DNA of 64,000 nt from the NCBI GenBank assembly GCA_001599595.1, contig BCHH01000009.1, positions 1,153,774 through 1,217,773 on the forward strand, written 5' to 3'. Below are positions 21,125 through 32,932 of this stretch, one piece after another. The translations under genes and the position numbers were made by a program. The DNA comes from Beverwykella pulmonaria. Lineage: Eukaryota; Ascomycota; Dothideomycetes; Pleosporales; Melanommataceae. The notes beneath the pieces were generated by a model that was not told the origin of the DNA, made no database searches, and saw nothing but the letters and a program-made list of their open reading frames with translations. Each line of letters begins with the position of its first letter. The first letter of the stretch is position 1.

Positions 21125-23591
21125 AGTGGATAAAACAACTGGCTGACAATCGGACAGCTCGGCTGCAGAAGGAGATTACGGGGAGTGATTGCCATCTTGT
21201 TTTTGTTATTACTCGTTACGGTCGGGAGTCGCCGGTTGGTTGGGTTTGCGATGATGAAGTTAGGTTAGTTGATGTGGATTGATGGAAAAGATTGGAGAAT
21301 TAAGAAATTGAATAGATATCAGTCTGAATTGGTCATGTATTAGTATAACTTAACTTTTCTAAGCCAAAATTCTAGCTCGGTGTCTCAGCCACCTTGTGAC
21401 TGTATAGTTTCAGAAGAAACGTTCGCTGCGGCCGGGTGAGCGGTTGAGGGTTGTACCAAACTAGGAAAATGATTTACCACTGCTATGGGTGTATTTTAAT
21501 GGCTGTGAGACGATGAATGAACTTCCACAGCAACAGAAAGGCTCGCATAAAGTGTGAGTGGAATGGTGATGCGAATACGACCCGGTAAAGCGACAGCATC
21601 GTGTGTGAACAAGGCGTTATGGCCGAAACCAAAAAATACGAATATGATTACAGATGGTAGTCGCTCACGATGCAATTGTCGACGTGCTATCGATGCTTGG
21701 GGCATCCGAGTTGGTATCATGTAGTGGCGAAGCAACTCGTGGCTCTTTTTGAACGTTGCAGCGCGAACCTAAGTAAATTTTCACTAGAGATATATTAGAG
21801 GACCTGCCTAAGCTTCTTCAAAGACGGCAGACAGTACTGAAAACATGCGAATAGGGCGATTGATGGTGGAAAGATGATAACTATCGTGAAGTCACGGGAG
21901 GGAATGGAAGGTTAGAAATGAGTGATGGATTACTAAGCCAGCAAACTCTCCATACTTCGCTTTCCTCACGCATACTCATCAACCCTCATCGCAATCGACG
22001 TCATTTCATTAACAGTTCATTAAAAGTATAGGAACAAGCTTCTGCCAATTTATCTTCACTCGTTAGGCTTGCAAAGATTCCCGGGACAAGCCCAAGCCTC
22101 CCACGAGGTCCTACGTTACATGGAACAATGGCAAAGTTATCAAAGCCCATCGCGCAAGCATATTGTCTCTTCAAGGTTAAGCCTTCCGGACTTCTCAGAT
22201 GTTACGCGTCAGTCGCCACAGCCTGAAAGCTAGCCAAACTCTGAATTCCGTTCTCTTCTTGTCACGTTCTGCGGAGGGTGTGCTCCCGATTGGCCTCGTA
22301 TATTGAGGCTCACGCCAATATACCTAGGTACACACCAGATCACGGGCGTGGGCAGCAGTGCATGGCACTACCATTTTGTTAATATGTACCAAAGTACCAA
22401 GTACCTCAATATAGAATGCAGTCGCCGTTTCAAACCCCGACCACCACCACCACCACCACCACAACACACCTCTTTCTTCTCCTCTCCTGCAAACTGACCG
22501 AATTAGCAACCCGAATCTCGTTTTCCACTTAGGCAAATAACGTCCGACTGCATGCTCGTTATTGTTCTCGGCCGTTGCACACGAACAGCCGGACCAGGCA
22601 CACTCTGCAGCGCCGAGCACTTCCCCAGGTTTTCGCATGACCAAAAGCGGGTGCATACGAGGAGCGAACAAGGTTGCCCCGCAATATGCAGGTAGGCTGC
22701 TCTGCCGCGACCTCTGGTGGCGTGTCCGTGAATATTTCGCGTGCAAGGCAAGCGAATAACGGCTTCGCTGCGGTTGCGGGTTCTACATGTGGCCGGTGGT
22801 TGTTTTGTTTGACCGTTGAGGATTTACCCCAGGACCTGGTGCTTAACTCGTCGCCTTAAGTTCAGAAACTTCACCTCGAATCTCCACATTCCTACGTCTT
22901 CTCAGGTACACCTTCGTCTCAACTTTTGCATTCATTTCCACCGTCATGCCCACCGCCACCACCTACGCGCCCAACGCACTATCCACAATCCCGCACAATC
23001 CCACGCCTTCATCTAACCCGCTCAAAAACCATGGTGTGCACGTTATCCAACCCTCCTACTTCCGCCCTCCGGCTATATGAATCCCTGCGCTGTTCATCTA
23101 ACAGCGCACCCTTACGGAAACCACATCCGCCGGCCCGACAGTAATTCCGCTCTCCCAAGGGCCAACGCTCACACCTCATTCGCTGCTTGCTCGAACTCTC
23201 TGCCAAAGTTCTACTTCCCATTCGCCCCATTGTCTAATTTCTCGAAGACGGCCTGGGCCCGGGGCACATCAACGTCGTACGAACCCCGGATTCCAGGGCC
23301 CTGGACGAGATTTCAAATGCAAGAGGCAGTCGGCATGCGAGTCAGTCACGATGTCATACCAGACGCTTGATATAGCACTTCGAAGCCTGAGGGGGGCGAT
23401 AATATCCGGCGACGTCACGAGGGAGAGGAAAAAGTGGTAGCGAAAAGGAGGGTGTGGGTGTACTTATATGAAGAGCGACGGTGCCCCAGGTTTTGAGTAT
23501 TGCATTCACTTTCTCTTCTGACTTTAGATTTTCTACACTTTAGTGTGCTTCAGGAATCAGAAAAGTCAAGACATATCAAGGGAACATCAAG
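21125..23591. other. intergenic region upstream of the AA9 gene
   Basis: No reliable gene is visible. It contains a short (ACC)8 microsatellite at about 22439-22463. A TATA-like TTATATGAAG near 23464, about 130 bp before the AA9 start codon, may be its core promoter. GC content rises here, marking the change from the repeat-rich to the gene-rich part. Confidence 0.4.
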
Positions 23592-24788
23592 ATGAAGTTC
23601 TCAATTGTTGCTACGGCTGCGGCTTTGCTGGCGACGGCGAGTGCACATGGTGGTGTTGGCGTGTACACTATCGGGACGACTGCATACCAAGGGTATGTCG
23701 TCCCTCTATTGCTCTTCTCTCCTCTCTGTCTCGTCGACTGACCCCCTCTCCAGATGGCAACCATACAACTCGGCCTCAGGCCAGTCCTCCATCCAGCGCC
23801 AATACGCATCATTCAACCCCCTTCTCATCGCCGATCTCACAGTAAGCTTCTTCTCCATATCTCTCACTCCCCACTTATACTAACACATCACAGACCGTAA
23901 ACATTCGCTGCAACAACGCCGGCATCCTCGGCACCGGCCTCACCGCTCCCGTTGCAGCGGGCGCCACCATCAAGACCAAGTGGACGCAATGGACGCACCG
24001 CCCTGCCGCCATCATGATCTACATGGCGAAGTGCCCCAGCTCGGGATGCAACAGCTGGGATGGTGCTGGCAAAGTCTGGGTACGTCTAACCCTCTATCGG
24101 ATATGAAGTGTACGAACAAAGACGCTGATATTGTTTGTATAGTTCAAAATCGCACACGAAGGTCTCGTCAGCGGAACCCAGAATGCCGGGAAATGGGCTG
24201 GTGATCAAATCGTTGATACCCTCGAATGGGTCGTTACGATTCCTTCCTCTCTCGCAGCAGGCGAATATCTCATCCGTCATGAGTTGCTTGCGCTACACCA
24301 GGCGAACAACCCGCAATGTGCGTCTCCCATGTTCAAACCTCTTAATCTTCATCGAGTACTGATAGTCTGCAGTCTACCCGGAATGCGCCCAACTAACCGT
24401 CACTGGCTCTGGCACCACCTCCCCCGCCTCCTCTTTCCTCGTCTCCTTCCCGGGCGCCTACTCAGCCACTGACCCCGGCATCGCCTTCAACATCGATTCA
24501 GACGCCGCTAAGACCGCAACTACGTATACGATCCCCGGCCCCGCTGTCTGGAATGGCAGCGGCAGCACCACTCCCACCGACCCCAACCCACCAGCCACAG
24601 TTCCGACGACACTCGTCACAAGCGCTGTAGCCGCACCATCGTCCGCACCATCATCGACCCCACCTGTGACTTGTACGCCTGTGGCCAAGTATGGCCAGTG
24701 TGGTGGGAAGACGTATACTGGGTGCACGGTTTGTGCATCAGGGAGTACTTGTAAGGCGAATGGGGACTATTACTCGCAGTGCGTGTAG
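23592..24788 (+). CDS. AA9 lytic polysaccharide monooxygenase with CBM1
   Basis: Five exons (23592-23692, 23754-23841, 23894-24079, 24143-24317, 24373-24788) encode 321 aa; all four introns are GT...AG and 52-63 nt. A signal peptide (residues 1-18, ending ATASA) leaves His19 as the mature N-terminus, the first copper ligand of AA9 enzymes. His98 (WTHRP) is the likely second ligand and Tyr185 (FYPECAQ) the axial Tyr. A Ser/Thr/Pro-rich linker (about 240-280) leads to a C-terminal carbohydrate-binding module 1 ([11 protein letters not shown] ... YYSQCV). AA9 enzymes oxidatively cleave cellulose or hemicellulose outside the cell. The gene looks intact and points to a plant-material-degrading lifestyle. 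It is convergent with the kinase gene on its right. Confidence 0.93.
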
Positions 24789-25212
24789 AGGAGGCTCTTT
24801 CAAGGTTATTTTGTAAGAGACTGTCGTCACTTTCGGAAAATTTTGAAGGTTTCAAGCATTTGTATCGGTATTGTTGGATTGTCCCTTTGTAATAGCATTA
24901 TACATCAATCCATGTACGACTTTGCAATGTTTTAAAGGGCTAATTACAGACCTATTTTGATGTGTCCTTTGCATTTTCCATGTGTGAAGGTTGACTGTAC
25001 CGAGAACTTCAGGTTTCCAAGATGCAATCGAGATATAAGTTTGCAGTTAGACCTTGAAGCGCTGGTGTTTCTTAATCAAGCCCTAAACTTTCCCACAAAC
25101 TGCTCCGGCTGTTCAAGATGTAATAGTCCTGATCAATAAACACCTACGTTTTCTCCTGGGGTTTCCCTATCTTCGAGTTGGTACATTTCTGATATGTTCC
25201 TTTTTCCACTCC
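24789..25212. other. convergent intergenic region
   Basis: This is shared 3' space between the AA9 gene (+) and the kinase gene (-). I see no other feature. Confidence 0.5.
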
Positions 25213-27426
25213 TTAGTCTAAGAAGGCTGCCTCAAGTGGATCAGCGGCAGCCCTACAACAATGCCATTGAGCGATAACAGGAGGAGTTAACGAGGCGGCT
25301 GTGGGCCTATCTGCAGGATCCGGATTAAGCATTCGTGGGATCTCCCCAAGGATGCGTAACGGCCCAGAGTCAAACCAAATTCTATCCCTCGGTATTTCTT
25401 CAATCATCTTGCATACTGCATCTCTGTTTGCTTGGTATGAAGTATCCCCATTTTTGTTTAAGTTGATTATGTCTCGCACGTTGTGTAATGGATCAAAATC
25501 GCCTTTAATCCTCTTTGCCTCTCTATAGCGCGATGACAGATCCCAACCGGACATACCAGGATCTGATATGTGAAAATATTCGTTTCCCATCTTCCCCATG
25601 GCCCCCTCACTACGCCATGATAAGTATGGTGGTAAGATCAAACCAGAAGAGTCTCGACCGGACAAATAGTCGATCGTTGCGCAAATCTCGACGAAAACGC
25701 AGCCAAGAGAGAAGATGTCTGCCGATAGTCCACGCTTCTGTCTATCAACAACCTCTGGAGCGGCATATTTCCGAGTGAACATGGTTGGTCCATCTGTTTC
25801 CGTAGCGTCTAAAGTGGCATATGATCGTGATATTCCAAAATCAGCGATGTAGACTTTGAATTCCGCCCCGAAGGAAGCAGTCGCGTGGGCCGACATTCGC
25901 CGGACCAAAATATTACTCGGTTTAATGTCCCTGTGTTTGGTCATATTTGAGTGAAGAAATTCCACTGCAAATAGAAGACACCCAATGAAAGAGTTGAGAG
26001 CAAAAAGCCTTCTGTCCCAATCTTTCTCAGGATGAGACCGAGGGTCCAGATCATCTATGAATGACTCTAAATTGTACTCAGCGACTGGATACATGAGGAT
26101 GGAAAGTTCGTTGCCCATGACGTAAGTACCGATTACCTGTACTACGTGGGAATGATTGAGTTTACTTAGATGAGCAACTTCGTTGATGGCTTTCTCCTTG
26201 GTCAAATTCCGATTACATCGTATTGTCTTGCGAGCAAGAAGAATTCTTCTGCACTTGACGCTCTGTACAAACGCCGTTCTTGTACTACCAAGTACGTCTT
26301 GAACATTGAGTATTTTGTTGACCAGGTCTTTTTCGTGCTTCTGGAACTCGGCGTGCTGGCCTCTGCCTGACCAGTTCTTTTCGGTCATGGGATCGACTGG
26401 CCAAAGTTTCTTGGATAGGAGGAGCTTTGAGTATGCGTCATCTCTATAGCCGAAATGTGGTCAGGCTGTAATCAATTGATATAGAGTGCAATGTATGATG
26501 GAGTTAGCTTACTCTCGAAGTCTGCCCAGTGGAATCTGTCTTTTTGATTCGTACCCAGATGAAGCTGAGTAGTAGGTACTGCTTGACTTCACAGACTTGA
26601 AGGATCTGACAGACTTGGGGGATTTATGGGTTACCGCTTTAGGCTCTCGGTCGAAGTCGATGGGTCTCTGGCCGGATTGGATAAGATTGTCTTGGGCGAC
26701 AGTAGCCGATTGGTCGACCTTCATCGAGTTGAGTTTGGTGAACCCATCGGGTTCCAAATCACGATAAACCGCGTCGTGTTCCTCATTAGATATCTGTTCA
26801 ATCAAGTATTCAATGTTCAATGGCGCACTTTCCCGAGATGGATGGCCCTTGTGCAAATGCTCTTCTGTTACGGAACCCAGATCCCTTTGTACTTGGTCCA
26901 ACAGTTCTTTGTCTTCAGCTTCTATTGGAAAAGCCCATTTGAATCCGATGTTCAATGTTGAGCCCGCAGGGCTGTCCATGTTGAAGAAGGGAAATACTGG
27001 AGCGCACTCCCTATGTATGCTATGTCGTAGGAGGTGACGACGAGCAGAGATTGGACCCGTAACCTCACTCTCAATCGCAGTTTGCAAGCTCGGAATTCGC
27101 TGCTTATAGTCTGAGCCCGGCGAGGTGGAATCATCCAAGTCTAGGGTCTGATGAGGCCACATCACTGGGTCGAAAGGCGCCTGCTCAGACAGCGCCGTAT
27201 CCTCATGGCTTAGAAAATACATTCCCTCAGTTAATGCAGGCCACTGTTCTAGGCCAGCAAGGATTTCAGGTGTTGGTACTGTGTTGCCATTCATATTTTG
27301 TTGCGATTTTAGTGCGGTGTTCTCAGGCTCCTCGATTGCAGGCTCTGACTTTGCCATATCGATCTCGAGCTCGTCGACTCCCTTCTCCGAATTTCTAGTA
27401 CTACCGATGTCTGAAAGCTCTTCCAT
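25213..27426 (-). CDS. serine/threonine protein kinase with long N-terminal extension, 714 aa
   Basis: Two exons, 27426-26513 and 26443-25213. The 69-nt intron (GTAAGC...CTATAG) joins RLRE to DDAYSKLL in frame. Residues 1-305 are hydrophilic, of low complexity and without a recognised domain. The kinase core follows: a weak glycine loop (VLGSTRTAF), Lys in LLARKTI, HRDIKPSNIL (about residue 475), IADFGIS and APEVV. The C-terminal lobe carries a long insert (YLSGRDSS to ISDPGMS). It resembles the fungal-specific kinases found next to NACHT/ankyrin or HET genes, but none is beside it here. All catalytic residues are kept, so activity is plausible; the substrate is unknown. Confidence 0.85.
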
Positions 27427-28045
27427 GCTAGTACGTATCTGCTGAGGAAGCTGCGTTTCCTCTACCGGAACCGTGATTTAGGAGGGCCCTTTTCGAATCG
27501 ACACAAGGCCGACAATTCTTTGGAAATCAGGAGATCAGGAAATGCACAACACGTCCACGGCCGCTCCGAGCTAAAAGAATCAGGTGTGCCGCTGAGGTAC
27601 ACAATTTGAATGTCAATAATATTTTGCCTGGACCGTAATGTATATCGGCTCAGCCTTGTGCTAAAAAATGACAATAGACACCTGCATTGCCAACGTATGT
27701 AATGAAAGTCGACAAGAGAGCAACGATATAATACAGCGTAAAGAAGAATGTCAGAAAGGTAAAAGAACAGAAGGGAGAGGTCGAAGGGCGGTGTCGAGTT
27801 GGAAGAAGGGCGAGGCTAAGTTTAGCAAGGAAGCTGCGCCTGCTAAATTCGCCTTCTCGTTTCCAGTCAGCACCTTGTTAGCGCTCACCGGTTTAGTCGT
27901 GGTGAAAGCCTCGCGAGGCTCCACGTCGGGCATCCTCTCATTTGGAAGACTTGGTGGATATTTTTATATATATTAATGTACGGGGCTTCCTGATCAGTCA
28001 ATAGAACATTACAGTCCAGAAGATACCCCCAGCAATACAGTTCAT
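27427..28045. other. intergenic region
   Basis: Between the kinase start and the RAD4 stop. A plus-strand open frame at 27668-27976 has no recognisable features and I do not call it a gene. Confidence 0.4.
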
Positions 28046-31000
28046 CTAAGACGGTTTAGACCGATTACTGCATCCAACACCATCGGCATCGCCCTCTTGC
28101 CCTCTCATCTTGCCCCTTCCCTGTCCCCTACTCCGCCCCCTACCTGTACCAGCTGTCGTCTTAACAGGCGAAAAATCCGTCTCCTCATCACTCCCATGCG
28201 CAAAGAAGTGACTTTTAATATTAGCCTCACTTTTCCTTGCCGCATTCCGTTTTGGCAGTGCTCTGGCGAGCGGAGGAGTGGTTACCTTCCGCTTGCTGCG
28301 TCGAGATGTGAACGGTGGCTCATCTCCTTCATCCAATGGTTCGGGGCTGGAAAGTTTTTCGGATAGGCTAGATTCATGTTCCTCTTGCTCGTCTTCGGGG
28401 GAGGATGAGAGAGCTTGGCGTTGGAGGGGTGTACGTTTGCCGCCTCGGCCACGTCCGCGGGCACGCGTTGGCTGGGATTTTCCCCTAGTGCGATGATTTG
28501 TACGGGGTGTAGGTGCCACTGGGCCTTCGACTTCGTCTTCGTTGTCGGTTTCTGACGCTTCGCCATCGTCATCAACCGGCTGCTGTAGCGCGGAATGCAG
28601 CGATATAGGTGTTTGATAAGCATTGTCGGCAACCCTGGTGGGCTGCTCCTTTTCTTTCTGATCTCCGTGATCGATGGTCAACTCACTGTTCTGAACTGGG
28701 GGTTCGTCCTGGCTAGCGGGGTGAAGTGAGCCTGCCATATCTTCATGTTCGTCTGGAATGAATCCACCTGCAAGCTGTGCACTAGGTCCAGGCTCTTCGC
28801 GCAAGAAACCGCCTTCAAAGTCCTCGTGGTTTTTGAATGTCTCCCATTCAGATTTCTTCGGGGCCGTAGTGTTCGCTTTGGTGCTTGCAGCTGGGAGCTC
28901 AGCATCATCTCCATACTCTCTCTTCATGCGTTCGACGATCCTCAATCCGATAAAGAACTTCTTCCACAAGCCCAGTACCAATTTCTCCTTCTTTTCTTGC
29001 TCTTTCCTAATCTTCTCCGCTTCATCAGCCTCCCAAGCATCGATAACCAGATCTTCGTTCTCAGCCGCGACCACAACGCCCGTCAGAACAGGCACAGCGC
29101 GCTGTTTGCCGAACTCGAAGCCAGTACACGCCTCCGCGAAGTCGATCTTAAGTTTCTTGCACACTCGCGCAGTCCCTTTCAGTGGGATGTGAACTGCGCC
29201 AGCAGGTATCATAGTGGGAACGTAGACATCGATATTTCCGAACGCGTTCCGGGGAATCTTGCCGTCCTGAATAGGGTCCGGGACGATCCAGTCGGTCTGC
29301 GATTTGGAATACAGTCCTTGGGTGACCTTCTCCCCCTCAAGTCGTTCTCGCTCTTCGATCTCGCGTTTTCGGTTTACAGTAACAGCGCGCATGGGCACGT
29401 ACTTGAGCGGTTGCTGACCTTCCTTGACCTCTCTGCCCTCTTTATGCCAAGACTCGACCGTCTTGCATAGTGCAATGTCTTTCCGTAGATAGACGGGTTC
29501 CTTCTTCTCATTGTCACCCTTGCCAGTGGTGAAGTACCTTGCGATCTTGGCACCAGGTCGTAATGCTTCCTCGCGCCGCAAATGCCGCTCGAGCACGTAC
29601 TGGGCGGAGTTCTTGTAGCCTTGCAGCGTCTCTTTCCCACCATCTTCCACCGTCTCCTTCACTTTGACTGGCTTCAACGGCACAAGATCACCCTCGTCCT
29701 CGATCTCATCCCAAGGTTTGCGATGCGCTCTGTCCCGCGCGTAGGGCCGCAGAACTGACTTGAACCAGTCCCATTCCTCCCACTTCTTGACCTTCCCACG
29801 CTTGTTGTGAATGGGGACCTTCTCTATGGGCACGCGGAAGCCTTTTGTCCTACCAGGCCATTGATGTTTTGGAAGATAGCGTGTTGTAACGTCTTTGGCC
29901 GTTCCGTCGGAAGAGAAGGCAATGAGATAGGCGAAGACCTGCTTTACATTGTCGGCGGCTGTTCCCCGACAGTAGAACCCCAAAAGGGCGTCTGGAGTGG
30001 ATGAAGTGGCGATCATAGTTCGAGGCAGAGGAGAAACTGCAATAGGTGTTTGCGTCAAGTGCGAGATGGCTTCTGTCCAATACGTCGGGTACGGAAGTTC
30101 AGAGTGTTGTTTTAATAGCGGCCAAGCAGGTCCGGTCTCCATCTCGGAGTCTGAAGAAACGGAAATGGCGCTGCTGAGGTCACTAGTTTCTGAGTCCGAT
30201 AGGTGGATGGGGGAGTCGCTTGTGCCGTTGTTTGCTAGAGTAGTTTGGGCAGGTTTAGATTTGAGGTTGGACTTGAGCTTTTCCAGAGGCTGAGGCTTCC
30301 CCTCCTCCGCTTTGCTCCATCCAAAACCAACAGGTTGGAGACTCGCCACCATCCGAGCTTCTATACCAAGCCCTCGCAGTAGCGCTGTGAATAGCTGTTG
30401 TCCGACATCTCTGCTGCCCTCACATTTCCGGGCCAGTTCGCGGAATGCCTCCACACTCTCTACTCGCTCGCCAAAGATGGCTGGATTCGATGGGTCCTCT
30501 TTCCATGCGTTGATCTCGGCTTCAAGTGCAGCGGGAGATAGGTAACCACGCTTGCGTAGACTGGGCGCTGTGATCTTGAACTTGGCTTTCCAGAAAGCTG
30601 ATAGGTATTTGAGCAATCGCAATAAAGGATCGCCTGCGGATAGATTGGGCGTATTTGGCTCGAGCCGATCGGATGCAGCACCCCAGTCTCGTTGACCTCT
30701 CTTGGTACCCTGTGCGTCTTCGTCCTTTGGACTGGTGGGTTGAGCGTTGCGTCCAGCTTTCGATGCACCGCCTTTGCTGGGGCTTTGAAACACCTTCACG
30801 CCGTTCTTGCCAGAATTCATCCATTTCCCAGCATCCTGCACGACCTTCTTTGGAATCTCATGAGCTTTTTTCTTTGACCATGCGCCGTCAACGACCCGTT
30901 CATGTCCATCCGATACCCCGGCATCTCTCCAGTATTGGTCCATCTCCCTCCAGCAGCCGGTGGTCAGGTTCTCAACCAATATCTTCTGCACCTGCTTGTC

Positions 31001-31531
31001 CTGGATCCACGCGTTGCGCGAGAGATTGTGAAACATCAGAAACTGAACATGAAGGCAATGCGTCATGTGCCGTATGTGGCGCTCGATTTTCGATGGTCCT
31101 TTCTTTCCGTCCGGCTTCGCGAAGGCGGCGGGCGTGGCCGAGATGGTGAGCGCGATGTCTCCAGAGATGACGGGCTCAGTATTCGAGTGGTGGATTCCAA
31201 GAGCGTCTTCCCAATCCTCCGCCTCGCTCCCTGAGTTAGCCTCGTCCTCCTGCAGCTTCCTCTTTCCCTTCGGCTTGGACCCATTTATAACCACATCCTC
31301 GAACTCGTCCTCGCTGCTGTCTGGCTCACTGAGATCGCTGTCGTCATCAGCTGCCTCTAAAAGTGCCTTGGTCTGGGAGAGTGTGCGTGATACAGTCGGT
31401 GGAGCGTCCAGGGTCTGGAAGACAGATTCTTTCGCTCGGCGAGTTGGAAGATTGCGGGCGGCGCGTTTCGATGGCGGCTCAGGCGCTGGGGACGTCGAAC
31501 GAAGCCGTTTCCGTGGCACAAAGGGTGGCAT
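28046..31531 (-). CDS. RAD4: DNA repair protein Rad4/XPC homologue, 1161 aa
   Basis: A single long exon. ATG at 31531 (MPPFVPRKRLRSTSP) is chosen because the frame upstream to 31624 begins only with GTG. A transglutaminase-like region lies near residues 130-450. The three beta-hairpin domains are recognisable: BHD1/2 around 640-760 (YKNSAQYVLERHL, PLKYVPM) and BHD3 around 760-850 (AFGNIDVYVPTMIPAGAVHIP, with FAEACTGFEF). Rad4/XPC recognises helix-distorting lesions and starts global nucleotide excision repair in the nucleus with Rad23. The tail (about 930-1160) is disordered and Arg/Gly/Glu-rich. It is longer than yeast Rad4 (754 aa) but normal for filamentous fungi. An extra 5' exon cannot be excluded. 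Confidence 0.92.
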   Translation of the reverse strand: MPPFVPRKRLRSTSPAPEPPSKRAARNLPTRRAKESVFQTLDAPPTVSRTLSQTKALLEAADDDSDLSEPDSSEDEFEDVVINGSKPKGKRKLQEDEANSGSEAEDWEDALGIHHSNTEPVISGDIALTISATPAAFAKPDGKKGPSKIERHIRHMTHCLHVQFLMFHNLSRNAWIQDKQVQKILVENLTTGCWREMDQYWRDAGVSDGHERVVDGAWSKKKAHEIPKKVVQDAGKWMNSGKNGVKVFQSPSKGGASKAGRNAQPTSPKDEDAQGTKRGQRDWGAASDRLEPNTPNLSAGDPLLRLLKYLSAFWKAKFKITAPSLRKRGYLSPAALEAEINAWKEDPSNPAIFGERVESVEAFRELARKCEGSRDVGQQLFTALLRGLGIEARMVASLQPVGFGWSKAEEGKPQPLEKLKSNLKSKPAQTTLANNGTSDSPIHLSDSETSDLSSAISVSSDSEMETGPAWPLLKQHSELPYPTYWTEAISHLTQTPIAVSPLPRTMIATSSTPDALLGFYCRGTAADNVKQVFAYLIAFSSDGTAKDVTTRYLPKHQWPGRTKGFRVPIEKVPIHNKRGKVKKWEEWDWFKSVLRPYARDRAHRKPWDEIEDEGDLVPLKPVKVKETVEDGGKETLQGYKNSAQYVLERHLRREEALRPGAKIARYFTTGKGDNEKKEPVYLRKDIALCKTVESWHKEGREVKEGQQPLKYVPMRAVTVNRKREIEERERLEGEKVTQGLYSKSQTDWIVPDPIQDGKIPRNAFGNIDVYVPTMIPAGAVHIPLKGTARVCKKLKIDFAEACTGFEFGKQRAVPVLTGVVVAAENEDLVIDAWEADEAEKIRKEQEKKEKLVLGLWKKFFIGLRIVERMKREYGDDAELPAASTKANTTAPKKSEWETFKNHEDFEGGFLREEPGPSAQLAGGFIPDEHEDMAGSLHPASQDEPPVQNSELTIDHGDQKEKEQPTRVADNAYQTPISLHSALQQPVDDDGEASETDNEDEVEGPVAPTPRTNHRTRGKSQPTRARGRGRGGKRTPLQRQALSSSPEDEQEEHESSLSEKLSSPEPLDEGDEPPFTSRRSKRKVTTPPLARALPKRNAARKSEANIKSHFFAHGSDEETDFSPVKTTAGTGRGRSRGQGRGKMRGQEGDADGVGCSNRSKPS

Positions 31532-32932
31532 GTTGCCCGCGGCAGCAGGGCTGCCATACAAGAGACGTCGTGTTGTGGGAATGAAAGGAGAGCTCGAAGT
31601 GGATGCCTCAGAGTGGTGATGCACTTCTTAATTCCGATGGCGCGGAACTTTGGCAAGCGCGGAGATCGGCGCAAGGACCAGGTTGATCACGCTGTCACGA
31701 CGCAACGCGTTGGCCTCGGCCGCCCGTCACATCCATCGTCTCTACTGAAAAGGGCGCCTTGCTACTTGTTAAGATGGGCCGTTAGCAACCATAGTACAAC
31801 TTCTATATACTGTGGTTCTCGGCCCCGAGAATGACAGCCGTTGATAATTGCCCCGTGCCGTTTCCCTTTTCAACGACATTTCGTCCTCATAGTATCTCTA
31901 AGTAACGATCGATAGCTAGCACCCGCATGATAGGGTCGCAAACAGCGGTACAGAATGTCTGAATAACCAAGAGCATGCCTTTTCCATTATGCGTTCACGT
32001 CGCGAAACTTCTAATCAAGGCGAAGTAGAGCTTCGCTTTTATTCTATTAGCATGCACTCTCGTCCACTCGCCCGGGCAAACGTCTATTCCCACCCGCATG
32101 AATCTCATATCCGCACACAAATCCTATTCCCGCCTCAAAACCCTTACACTCTACCTATACGCTTCATGGACACCACCCTCCCCGAATCTTATACCACAGA
32201 GCAGCAGCTTAACATCCTCCCCATGGTATACGTAGACCCCAACAGAAACCGACTCCTACGCCTAATCTCTTCTGCCTTCTAAACAAACACCATCGGCACA
32301 ACCGTCAACGCTGCCCCAATACATCCCAGTAAATTTCCTGTGCGCTCTTCTTATCAGCAAGGCAACCTCGAATGGAAAGGTGCGGCCATGGCTACGTTGA
32401 AATCATCCTCAACACGTTCAGCATCCCCACCGTATCTAGCATCGTTACACGTCTGGTGGCTTCACCTCACATGCCAAGTAACACCACCTCAGCGCACGAA
32501 ACATTTATCATTGGTATGCTATCGCACTCTCTAGGCCCCATCGCCTAGCATTGCACAGCCTGGTATCCCATAGAGCAATCCGAGGACCTGAGGACCGAAC
32601 CTCCTTATATCCCTTTGCACAGTGATTGCTCGCTAACACGCGTCCGAAGAAGATCTTATACAGTCGTGAGGCTAAAGTACCGCCAACAGAAAAAAAAACT
32701 GGAAAAAGTTGGTTCCATCATAAATGCATCCTATCGAGATGCAGTTGACAAGACAAGACCGAGATGGAAAACGACAAGAAAACGAGGCGGAAAGAAGAGA
32801 GGAATAGAAAAGTTAAAGCTTATAGTGATGTTAGTAGTTGCTTATAGTGGTAATCGGTCCTCAGTCGTAGAAGGGGTTTCGAAGTGAGTAAAGTAAAGTT
32901 TTGGTAGTGTGCGTGAGCGTCAAGTCGAACAC
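31532..32932. other. intergenic region
   Basis: Promoter side of RAD4 and 3' side of the kinase-like gene. I see no convincing coding region. Confidence 0.4.

Noticed and set aside
22324..22746. 140-codon minus-strand frame with a poly-Trp run
   Set aside because: The Trp run is only the translation of the (ACC)n microsatellite; the rest has no coding character.
27668..27976. 102-codon plus-strand frame between the kinase and RAD4 genes
   Set aside because: No domain, poor context and Lys/Arg-rich low complexity; probably chance.
28745..29470. Long plus-strand frames (241 and 144 codons) opposite RAD4
   Set aside because: They are shadows of the Rad4 reading frame on the opposite strand.
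31532..31624. N-terminal extension of RAD4 to 31624
   Set aside because: The extra 31 codons begin with GTG and lack Rad4-like sequence; the first ATG at 31531 is a better start.
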